DNA of 64,000 nucleotides, taken from contig JAXHSW010000010.1 of assembly GCA_034190295.1 (NCBI GenBank), positions 1-64,000 of the forward strand. Reading direction: 5' to 3'. Position numbers and translations under genes: made by a program. Positions 56,536 through 64,000 of the stretch are shown in pieces (position 1 is the first letter of the stretch; the number at the start of each line of letters is the position of its first letter). The notes under the pieces were generated by a model, which did not search any database, was not told the DNA's origin, and saw only the letters and a program-made list of their open reading frames with translations. Source of the DNA: Okeania sp034190295 (GTDB taxonomy: Bacteria > Cyanobacteriota > Cyanobacteriia > Cyanobacteriales > Microcoleaceae).

Positions 56536-56991
56536 TTACATAATTTGAAATTCTTTAATAGCAGGTAAAAAGTTTTTATTTTCATGGCTTGGGCGACTAA
56601 GTTTAATCAGAACAAATCTTTGTAGTGGAGTCAGATTTTCCCATTGCTTTAATTCAATTTCAACGCCTGTTTCTTGAGCTTTACTTTGAACTACATCCGG
56701 AATTTTTGTATCATCCATCCAAGCTGGATTTAGTTCTATAGATAATTCTTTAGCAGGGGTATTTGTATGTTGAATTACTAACTCATGTAGCCACTCCCGA
56801 TAATTTTTAATTTCTTCTGGTGTACTACAAGGTTTATCTACTAGCTCTTGACGAATTAAATGATTAAATTGATGCCAGTGAGATAATTTTAATTTAACTC
56901 CACAGGTATCTAATTTATAACGGACTATCATAGGAATACACCTTAGAGATTCTACAAAGTCTTGCTCAAATTCAAAATAATTATTCATCAT
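56536..56991 (-). CDS. narM: Nitrate reductase-associated protein NarM
   Basis: 151 residues matching the nitrate reductase-associated family: FEFEQDFVESLRCIPMIVRY, KLDTCGVKLKLSHWHQF and the C-terminal LTPLQRFVLIKLSRPSHEN. NarM is needed for active nitrate reductase in cyanobacteria. It converges with rimM, with only 4 bp between the stop codons. No nitrate genes are adjacent. Confidence 0.88.
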   Translation of the reverse strand: MMNNYFEFEQDFVESLRCIPMIVRYKLDTCGVKLKLSHWHQFNHLIRQELVDKPCSTPEEIKNYREWLHELVIQHTNTPAKELSIELNPAWMDDTKIPDVVQSKAQETGVEIELKQWENLTPLQRFVLIKLSRPSHENKNFLPAIKEFQIM

Positions 56992-58032
56992 ATTTTCTCA
57001 AATTTTCAGTTTAGATAACTCTGACAGGACTTACGCACCAAGCGCCATATTTAGTAGGGACGAATGGCATTTGCGTTCCGCAAAGCTCCGAATGGCACCC
57101 CCTACAGATAGCGTATTGTCTAATAATTTGCGTAAGTCCTGTCTGATATATTTTATAGCGCTACGCGCCGGGAGTAGGGGAGCGGGAGAGTAGGGAGTAG
57201 GGGAGTAGGGGAGTAGGGGAGTAGGGGAGTAGCACAATTTTTTGTATTTCATCAGGATTTACGCACCAAGCGCCATATTTAGTAGGGGCAAATGGCATTT
57301 GCCCTCTACAGGTAGTGTATTGTCTAAGAGTTTGCGTAAGTCCTGTTCATATTAAAAAGATATAGAGCGATCGCTCTCTATACCCTTCTCTATATCCTTA
57401 GCATTTACAGCGGTTTTCATTTCGGTAGACCACAGTAGAGATGGATGGCCTTATGCTAAGGTAGAAGCTCTCCGCTTTTTCCTATCGGAATGCTCCGCAA
57501 ATATGTTGCAGAGTAAAACAGCGTAGGGATAGTTTCCTGCGGAATGCTACACAAACATGAATTGCCTCTACTCCATTCTTATTGCTATTAGACATCTGTT
57601 CAATAATTGATAATTGATAATGGATAATTGATAATTACCTCTCCCTAAAACGGATAGGATTGAATAAAAGGAAAAAATTTATTTTTTTCCCCTTGAAAGG
57701 GGAGACTTCAAGGCGTGAATTATTTAATTATTTAATTATTTAATTATTAATTCTTCGGTAAAAATAAAAAATAAAATCAATTCTTATCCAGAAATCATCA
57801 ATTATTTTTCCCTAAACTTTCTCCTTCTATTCCTTATTTCTTCTTCTTTCTTCCCTCCTGAGGACTGAGGACTGACTCCTAAGTAATTAAGATTAATATC
57901 ATACCCTTAGGACTTACGCAGAGACTCTAGATATAGCGAGGGCGCCCTTCGGAGCTTGGCGCTAGCCAATGCCATTCGCCCCTACAGATGGTGCTTTAAA
58001 AGTTAATTTGCGTAAGTCCTGACCCTAATTTA
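56992..58032. other. Intergenic region with three family C elements
   Basis: Family C copies at 57025-57141, 57253-57345 and 57908-58021, a GGAGTAGGGGAGTAGGGGAG run (57170-57240), two nano-repeats (57482-57502, 57533-57556) and an expanded family D element (57634-57768) with ATTATTTAATTATTTAATTA inside. No gene. Confidence 0.7.
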
Positions 58033-59607
58033 TCAAGACTCATGTTCCTTTACCTCAAATACTTCTGCCAACAATGGCGATACATTACTATTCAACTTAC
58101 CTGCACGAATAAACTCAGCATAAGTTTCCGCTTCGATATCTACCAACTCTTTCCGTAATAACTCCATATCCAGTGTCACTAACTGAGAATGTTCTGCTTG
58201 CATCTTATCAATTTTCTCCTGTAACTGTTTCAATTCATTTTGCAAAAATTCTGCCTGATAGCGATAATACTCTGGGTCAATTTCTTGCAACCTGACCAAC
58301 TCAGACACATAATTAAGCACCCGCTTTAAAGCTACACGACGAGCAGTCGTTTCCATATATTCCTGGCGCAACGGTTGGTCGCCTATCAAACCCAATACTT
58401 GCAACATTAACTGAGTTGTTAAACCTTGCACCAACAATGTAAACAATACCACTCCAAATACAACTGCCGTAATTTCATCTCGTCCAGGCAAAACTACAGG
58501 TACACTCAACACCAGAGCAATAGAAACAGAACCCCGTAAACCTCCCCACCAAAGCAACGTTTGTTCTTTTAAACCAATATTTGACTTGACTACCAAATTA
58601 CTCAAAGCACTCAAACTATAAACAGAAATTGCTCGCGTGACAAGAACTGCTCCAATAGCTACTACTATTAATACTATATTATCTGCCAGAGTCGAATATT
58701 GAATTTGATCGCCTATTAACAGAAACACTATAGAGTTGACAAAAAATGCCACAAATTCCCAAAACTCACTAACTATTAACCGAGTCCGGGGGTTCATCCC
58801 AATGCGGGAACCGAAGTTACCTAAAATCAAACCAACGGTGACAACCCCAATAACTCCCGAACCCCCTAATTTTTCTACTATGACATAAGTACCATAAGCA
58901 GAAACTAAAGTTAGTGACTGTTCCACCAAAGGTAGATCGAAACGTTGAGTGAGGTAAGAAATGCCAAAACCAATTAAGCAACCGATACCGATACCGATGC
59001 CAACAAAACTGAGAAAAGTGAATATAGAGTCTGAAACAGAAAATTTATCGACTGTTCCTAATGGAATTCCTACTAATAAAGTAAAGGCAACAACTGCCAC
59101 GCCATCATTAAATAAACTTTCTCCTTCCATTAAGGTGCGTAGGCGTTTACTTGCTCCTAATTCTTTTAATAAAGCTACTACAGAAATCGGGTCTGTTGCT
59201 GATAAACTAGCTCCGACGAGAAAGGCGATCGCTAAGGGAATTCCGGTGAAAAAATTCAAACCATAGGCAATACCAACTACAGAAATAATTACACCAAAAA
59301 TTGCAAAAAGTCCTACCGGAACTAAATCTCTTTTTAAGTCTCGCCAGTTCAAATTCCAAGCAGCTTCAAATAATAAAGGAGGCAAGAAAATTTCAAGGAT
59401 TAACTCAGGAGATAAGCTGACTAATCTTACATTAATAAATGCCAGAATTAATCCAAAAATTACTAATAATAATGTAAAGGGAATTCGACGGAACCAACTA
59501 AAAACTCGTGAGAGAGTAGCCACACTCAGAGATACAGAAAGAACTAACAAAAATTGTTCTATATTTTGCTCAATAACTGTTTCAGTTACGGCAGTTTCTA
59601 AAGCCAT
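58033..59607 (-). CDS. Na+/H+ antiporter (CPA1/NhaP-type)
   Basis: 524 residues with about 12 membrane segments up to residue 410, then a 115-residue cytoplasmic tail with coiled-coil character (LKQLQEKIDKMQAEHSQL). The ion-binding motif ASLSATDPISVVALL (about 148) and GESLFNDGVAVVAFTLLVG match CPA1 antiporters. It probably exports Na+ for protons, important for a marine cell. Strong ribosome site TAGGAG before ATG 59607. Confidence 0.9.
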   Translation of the reverse strand: MALETAVTETVIEQNIEQFLLVLSVSLSVATLSRVFSWFRRIPFTLLLVIFGLILAFINVRLVSLSPELILEIFLPPLLFEAAWNLNWRDLKRDLVPVGLFAIFGVIISVVGIAYGLNFFTGIPLAIAFLVGASLSATDPISVVALLKELGASKRLRTLMEGESLFNDGVAVVAFTLLVGIPLGTVDKFSVSDSIFTFLSFVGIGIGIGCLIGFGISYLTQRFDLPLVEQSLTLVSAYGTYVIVEKLGGSGVIGVVTVGLILGNFGSRIGMNPRTRLIVSEFWEFVAFFVNSIVFLLIGDQIQYSTLADNIVLIVVAIGAVLVTRAISVYSLSALSNLVVKSNIGLKEQTLLWWGGLRGSVSIALVLSVPVVLPGRDEITAVVFGVVLFTLLVQGLTTQLMLQVLGLIGDQPLRQEYMETTARRVALKRVLNYVSELVRLQEIDPEYYRYQAEFLQNELKQLQEKIDKMQAEHSQLVTLDMELLRKELVDIEAETYAEFIRAGKLNSNVSPLLAEVFEVKEHES

Positions 59608-59646
59608 ATATTACTCCTAAATTTTGCATAAAATTAATCAATAAAA

Positions 59647-60002
59647 GTAAGCATTTCCTGCGGACTGCTGCGCAAACAGCTATTAGCGGTCAGCCCTCAG
59701 CTTTTTAATAGACCTCTTGCAAAAGTATTAATTAAATCAATTCAAGATATGAAATCAACAATTTCATCTCCCTATTTCCTCACAGGAGTGCGCATTCCCT
59801 TGCGTCTGTCGCGGACGCGGGGTCTCACCGCTATTCCCTAACTTCTGCAAGAAGTCTAATGAATGAAGCAAGCATTCGTTTAACTTCTACTACATTTTCA
59901 AGCAGAGATTCGTACTCTGATGAATGCTTACATTTAAAGGTAATAAAGCTGATAGTTGATAGCTGACCGCTGTTTGCGCAGCATTCCGGAGGAAATGCTT
60001 AC
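59647..60002. mobile_element. Family E element with 8-bp duplication and two nano-repeats
   Basis: 356 bp, GTAAGCATTTCCTGCGGACT to GGAGGAAATGCTTAC, flanked by CAATAAAA (59639-59646 and 60003-60010). Both ends carry a nano-repeat, unlike the 188-bp copies. Confidence 0.85.
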
Positions 60003-60071
60003 CAATAAAATACCGACTGTTGTCTAAATGTAAGAAACAGTCGGCACTTTAGCAAAGAGCTGAGGTTGAAT

Positions 60072-60197
60072 CTAAGCTTCTTTGTTTAAGAACTTTTGGA
60101 TTTGTTGAATGGCTACAGCCCCAATATTGTAAACTGCCCAACCACCAGCGGCAATTATAGGTAATAGAACGATTAACAAACGGAAGTCAAATTCCAT
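60072..60197 (-). CDS. psbY: Photosystem II protein PsbY
   Basis: A 41-residue single-span protein: MEFDFRLLIVLLPIIAAGGW, then AVYNIGAVAIQQIQKFLNKE. The shape and the LPIIAAGGWAVYNI segment match PsbY, a low-molecular-weight thylakoid subunit at the edge of photosystem II. AGGAGGGG lies 8 bp upstream of the ATG. It is short enough to be missed by gene callers. Confidence 0.88.
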   Translation of the reverse strand: MEFDFRLLIVLLPIIAAGGWAVYNIGAVAIQQIQKFLNKEA

Positions 60198-60375
60198 TTA
60201 CTCCCCTCCTGAAGATTTTTAAAGATTTATCATTGTCTTATAATCTTAATCTAAAATTAAGTTTTTTGAGGAAAATTTTTAATGGTTTGGGCAGCATTTA
60301 CCAAAAAAGGAAGAAACAGCAAGGAAAGAGGAAAAAGATTAATTATCTTTCTTCACTGATACGATCTTCAATTCA

Positions 60376-60665
60376 CTTTTGACTTTTGACTTTTGACTTT
60401 TGACTTCAAATACACTTTTGACTTTTGACTTTTGACTTCCACAGGACTTACGCAAATTCTTAGACAATACGCTATCTGTAGGGGGCGTTAGCGGAGCTTG
60501 GCGTTAGCCAATGCCATTCGCCCCTACTAAATATTGCGCTTGGTGTGTAAGTCCTGTTCAATAAGCTTTTGACTTCAATACAGTTTTGACTTTTGACTTT
60601 TGACTTTTGACTTTTGACTTTTGACTTTTGACTTTTGACTTTTGACTTTTGACTTTTGACTTCAC
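60376..60665. repeat. TTTTGAC heptamer runs around a family C element
   Basis: TTTTGACTTTTGACTTTTGA runs at 60376-60440 and 60584-60662, separated by a family C element (60442-60556). The same heptamer, reverse-complemented, builds the array at 3666-4395. No gene. Confidence 0.85.
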
Positions 60666-60768
60666 TTGTTGACATACTCCCGGCATCAAATCACAGATAC
60701 GCAATGCGGGATTCTCATCATTGATGATTCTACGCTCACAGAGATGACTTAGATTGGCAATATTGCTA
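60662..60768 (-). other. Probable right end of an IS200/IS605-type element
   Basis: Downstream of the tnpB relic on the - strand. It contains the imperfect hairpin TGCGGGATTCTCATCATTGA near 60701 and a GTTGACATACTCCCGGCATC end at 60668, similar to the guide-RNA-bearing right ends of IS605-type elements in cyanobacteria. Assigned from position and general resemblance. Confidence 0.45.
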
Positions 60769-62021
60769 TTACCAAACCAGAGGTCGGACTCTCCCGTAGC
60801 TTTTGGGTTTCCCCCAGATTCCGAGTGCCCCTCGGTACTGTTGACTATTGCTCAAGCGCATTTCTAAACCTTTAGCTAAAATGTTCCTTGCTGCATTATG
60901 GTCACGGTCTGCTATATAACCACAGTGAGGACATTTGTGAGTCCTAACAGACAAAGATTTTTTAACAGTTTGACCACAATTTGAACAATTTTGGCTTGTG
61001 AAATGCGGAGGCACTGCTATGGAAGCAATTCCATGGAACTTAGCATAATATTCCAGCCATTCGGTGAACTGATACCAACTTGCATCAGATATTGATTTGG
61101 CATGCGTGATGATTTTTAACTAGGTTAGCAATCTTTAAATCTGCCTTCGGCGCGCCGCTCCGCGTCTACGTAGACTACCAAATCGTATTTATTGGATTAA
61201 CGCCCGTGCAGTCTTTACTGCATGATCTTTACGTTGTCTGCTGATTTTAAGATTTGCCCGCGCTAATTGAATTCTTGCTTTGTGGTAGTTATTTGACTGA
61301 GGTTTCTTGCCTTTTTCATGGCGACGCGATACTCGACCTTGTAGCTTTTTTAGTCGTTTTTCCGACTTCCTCAAATACTTAGGATTATCTACCGCTTTAC
61401 CATTACTATCAGTATAAAAAGCATTTAAACCTAAGTCTATTCCTACTACATTGCCTTCAAAATTATGAGTTTCTTTTCTCTCAGCATTTACTAAGAATTG
61501 ACAATAATAACCATCTGCACGTTTAACAACTCTGACTCTACTTATTTGTTGTTCTGAATACCAGACTAAATCGCGACTTGTCCATAGTTCAAATACACCT
61601 GCTTTAAAACCATCTTTAAATTCAATTTTCTTTCTGTCTGGGGATAGCTTATAGCCAGTTGTTTTATACTCTACTGTTTGCGCAGCATTCCGGAGGAAAC
61701 GGGTGAACTTCTTGAATTTTGGGTAGCCCTTTTTACCTGGTAATTTCAGTCTACAATTTTTGTAGAATCGTTGTATTGATTGCCATGTCCTGTCGGCTGA
61801 TGCTTGTCTTGCTTGAGAGTTTAACTTTTTCACCCAAGGAAAATTACTATCCTTTGCTATTACAGAACAAAGCTTTTGTAAGTCGTTGCGTTTGACGTTT
61901 TTATTATCCATCCAATAGCGCAAACAACTGTTCCTGATGAATTGACCTGTGAGAATCATTTCATCTAAAATTTTGTACTGATTTTGACTGCCTTTTAATT
62001 TGGCCTCAATTAAAGGGCAAA
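60769..62021 (-). pseudogene. tnpB: TnpB pseudogene (IS200/IS605-type)
   Basis: A long N-terminal-truncated piece (62021-61189): IEAKLKGSQNQYKILDEMIL, FKAGVFELWTSRDLVWYSEQ, FEGNVVGIDLGLNAFYTDSN (RuvC-I Asp) and LKKLQGRVSRRHEKGKKPQS. Decayed sequence with several stops follows. A second open piece (61014-60769) carries the zinc ribbon and the end: NCSNCGQTVKKSLSVRTHKC, PHCGYIADRDHNAARNILAK. A 24-bp nano-repeat (61675-61698) adds eight codons (FLRNAAQT) in frame. Inactive. Confidence 0.88.
61675..61698. repeat. Nano-repeat inserted in frame in a tnpB relic
   Basis: TGTTTGCGCAGCATTCCGGA plus GGAA, 24 bp. It reads FLRNAAQT on the - strand between KKFTR and VEYKTTGYKL. Related TnpB proteins usually lack these residues there (inference from memory of the family). 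Confidence 0.65.
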
Positions 62022-62213
62022 GCTATTGTTAATTCCTTGACTACATTGATTATTATAACTAAATTTACCTAAAATGTATACGGGATTTACTATTAATATT
62101 TGTGTATAATTATGACATCGTTTGCGGAGCATGACCTAGGAAATCATAATTATACACGCATCATTCATCCAGACACTAAATCTCACGATTATAGTGCTGG
62201 CCTTCTGATGGGT

Positions 62214-62738
62214 TTAGGTAAATCCAACATCAGTTCCCTTACCAGCGTGGACTAAAGCTAACTTTTCATAACGTTGAGCGTGTTCAATCAAATTAGCAGC
62301 CTCTGACTCTGAAATATCCCTAACTTTTCTCGCAGGTACTCCTACCACCAAAGACAAAGGCGGTATATCCTTCGTGACAATAGACCCAGCTCCCACAATA
62401 CTACCTGACCCTACCCGCACGCCATCCAAAATTACAGCTCCAATACCAATCAAACAACCTTTTTCTATATGAGCCGAGTGAATCACAGCTCGATGTCCAA
62501 TTGTTACATGATCTTCCAAAACTGTTACCAAACCAGGGTCTCCATGAAGCACTGCTCCATCCTGGACATTACTATGGTCTCCAATCATAATCCCTTCTAC
62601 ATCACCCCGGACAACAGCTCCATACCAAATACTAGCTCCCACTCCTACTTCAACAATACCCATAACTACAGCGTTATCTGCCACAAAAGCAGCTTGAGAT
62701 AAATCTGGAGGAGGCCAAAAAGAGGGCTGATTTGACAT
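62214..62738 (-). CDS. Gamma-carbonic anhydrase-like hexapeptide protein
   Basis: 174 residues of left-handed beta-helix hexapeptide repeats (GVGASIWYGAVVRGDVEGIM, IGDHSNVQDGAVLHGD, VTIGHRAVIHSA, VGSGSIVGAGSIVTKDIPPL). The metal-ligand-like His in VLHGD, TIGHRAVIH and VIHSAHIEKG are present. It resembles the CcmM/CaiE/YrdA group; carbonic anhydrase activity is not assured. It lies alone, next to the tnpB relic. Confidence 0.85.
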   Translation of the reverse strand: MSNQPSFWPPPDLSQAAFVADNAVVMGIVEVGVGASIWYGAVVRGDVEGIMIGDHSNVQDGAVLHGDPGLVTVLEDHVTIGHRAVIHSAHIEKGCLIGIGAVILDGVRVGSGSIVGAGSIVTKDIPPLSLVVGVPARKVRDISESEAANLIEHAQRYEKLALVHAGKGTDVGFT

Positions 62739-63409
62739 GATCTTCGTTCATATTAGTGATGTTTGCTAAATCAGAATTTTATAGCAGGCAACAGGCAACA
62801 GCGGGACAAACATTGCCTAATCTTAAGATTCATCGTTAGTCTATGTCAAATACAAACTCGTTCCTTGCTATAGGCTAAAAAATGTTTAACTCCTGGCTCC
62901 TAACTTTTGGTTGAAACATTACAAACTGCTTCATAAAACTGATACAAAGCGTTACATAACGTAACAAATTGATGTTTACTTCCTGCTTCTACTGAGGCCG
63001 TCAGCGGTTACTCATCCACAGGCATTGACGGGTCTTGCCCAACCGCATCCCTAAAGTCTATACTTACATTTAAGTCTTTGTCAATTAACATCAGAAAAAA
63101 GTCCTCAAACCCTTACTGCCTCGTTCTTAGTAGGGAGCTGGATTTCAGGAGAGGTCTATGTCTATAATAGATAGACTGCCAGAAATGTTTAAGTCGCGAT
63201 TAGTGCAGAAGATACAAATTTCACCCTCGTTACTACTTGCCTGTGAGAACTAGCATTTTATCGCTAAATTGCGCAAATTGTTAACTAAGTCGAAACTCTC
63301 TACCCCATAATTATAGGTTAAGAGTTTTATGTACTACTTTAATAACTATCCAGCTATTTGGCTCAGATTCTTTTATCTATAATAAAGTCACTACAGCTCT
63401 CTAGAAACT
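62739..63409. other. tnpB: Intergenic region with a tnpB C-terminal relic
   Basis: 62960-63090, read on the - strand, gives LIDKDLNVSIDFRDAVGQD, a decayed TnpB end similar to the relic at 19070-19235. No other gene was found. The sequence next to the TIGR02652 gene is ordinary AT-rich sequence (about 63300-63400). Confidence 0.55.
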
Positions 63410-63934
63410 ATGACCCAATTCTCTATCAATCCTGCCCTCCAATACCCAATGTTTGGCCCTGAAATTCAGTGTCCCCACTGTCGTCAGACCATACCAGCTC
63501 TTACCTTGACAGATACTTATTTATGTCCTCGTCATGGAGCTTTTGAGGTTGACCCAAATACTGGTGAATTGTGTCATCTTCAGTCTGGCCGTCACTGGCG
63601 TCTATGGAACAATGAGTGGTATAGACAACATACTCATCCCGACGGTATTAGGTTTGAAATCCATGAAGCTCTGGATCGACTTTATACTCAAGGATATAGA
63701 GCCACTCGTGTGATTATTGCTCAAAGATATCAGGAGTTGGTTAGTACCTATTTGGAACGTAATACCCCCTGGCGTTCTAATTCTGACTCTTCCTGTAAGC
63801 CCAAACTTTATGGTTTACCTGTAGAATTTAGTCCCGACCCCAAGGATGAGCCTTGTTGGGAAGTTATTAATTTTCAGTTGGACAAAGAAGCAGGAGTACC
63901 CGTTCGGTATCCCTATTTTCGATTGTTTGAATAG
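63410..63934 (+). CDS. TIGR02652-family cyanobacterial protein
   Basis: 174 residues, a conserved cyanobacterial protein of unknown function. An N-terminal zinc-ribbon-like motif (CPHCRQTIPALTLTDTYLCP followed by RHGAFEVDPNTGEL) precedes SGRHWRLWNNEWYRQHTHPD and a C-terminal VPVRYPYFRLFE. ATG 63410 has no strong ribosome site. Complete; the window ends 66 bp later in GGGAATAGGGAATAGG repeats. Confidence 0.85.
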   Translation: MTQFSINPALQYPMFGPEIQCPHCRQTIPALTLTDTYLCPRHGAFEVDPNTGELCHLQSGRHWRLWNNEWYRQHTHPDGIRFEIHEALDRLYTQGYRATRVIIAQRYQELVSTYLERNTPWRSNSDSSCKPKLYGLPVEFSPDPKDEPCWEVINFQLDKEAGVPVRYPYFRLFE

Positions 63935-64000
63935 GCTATTCAGCAGAGTTATTGCTGAAGTCAGAGAATAAGGAATAGGGAATAGGGAATAGGAAGATGA

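Noticed and set aside
60376..60675. Apparent lysine/serine-rich ORF made of KVKSQKS units
   Set aside because: It is a translation of the TTTTGAC heptamer run, with no ribosome site; not a protein.

Overview
This window looks like a scaffold piece from a filamentous marine cyanobacterium of the Trichodesmium/Okeania/Moorea type. The clues are low GC, many GCGATCGC (HIP1) octamers, strictly cyanobacterial or photosynthesis genes (psbY, bciB, narM, a DUF561/Ycf23 protein, a TIGR02652 protein, the CobT-like/DUF2232 pair, xisH/xisI), long intergenic stretches and very many small repeats. The genus is an inference. There are four gaps of exactly 100 N (9110-9209, 24522-24621, 35230-35329, 47467-47566). 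All lie inside tandem repeats, so the copy numbers there are unknown.

Left part (126-14056). The most interesting locus is a candidate RiPP (ribosomally made, modified peptide) cluster. On the + strand are a helix-turn-helix protein, a C39-peptidase ABC exporter with an N-terminal cyclic-nucleotide-binding-like domain, a HlyD-type adaptor and a parvulin-type isomerase. On the - strand are a 60-residue precursor-like peptide with a GG leader, a HopA1-family protein and an aminoglycoside-phosphotransferase-fold kinase. The kinase plus HopA1 pair is the Ser/Thr dehydration machinery known from class V lanthipeptides and thioamitides. Together with the GG leader, C39 exporter, adaptor and isomerase it suggests a complete make-and-export system for a dehydrated, possibly lanthionine-bearing peptide. 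A PEP-CTERM secreted protein follows.

Middle part (14478-36794). This holds cytosine deaminase, a DUF561 protein, a decayed PD-(D/E)XK nuclease, a YaaW-like protein, an FAD oxidoreductase, a secreted nucleoside hydrolase-RTX fusion, and an accessory island. The island has xisI with a broken xisH, a broken nuclease-like gene, a broken PIN gene with its small partner, a membrane-anchored NACHT/HEAT NTPase and an orphan HicB-like protein. Next come bciB, an orphan DUF1778 antitoxin, a TPR protein and the CobT-like protein.

Right part (38276-64000). Mostly housekeeping genes: DUF2232, a Crp-type regulator, an acidic protein joined to an Hsp70-like protein across a run of ten A, a HEAT protein, a CASTOR/POLLUX-type channel, a TPR membrane protein, rimM, narM, a Na+/H+ antiporter, psbY, a gamma-carbonic anhydrase-like protein and a TIGR02652 protein. 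Between them lie relics of TnpB and an IS5-type element.

The second theme is a dense population of non-autonomous mobile repeats, labelled here A to E. Family A: ends GGCTTTGTTGCATGAAAGTA, 9-bp target duplications. Family B: ends ATATCATGTCCGG, inserted at TA. Family C: ends CAGGACTTACGCA. Family D: about 100 bp, AATTACCTCTCC to TTCGGTAA. Family E: ends GTAAGCA/TGCTTAC, 8-bp target duplications. There is also a roughly 25-bp nano-repeat. They nest in one another, and several interrupt genes in such a way that removing them restores the reading frame.
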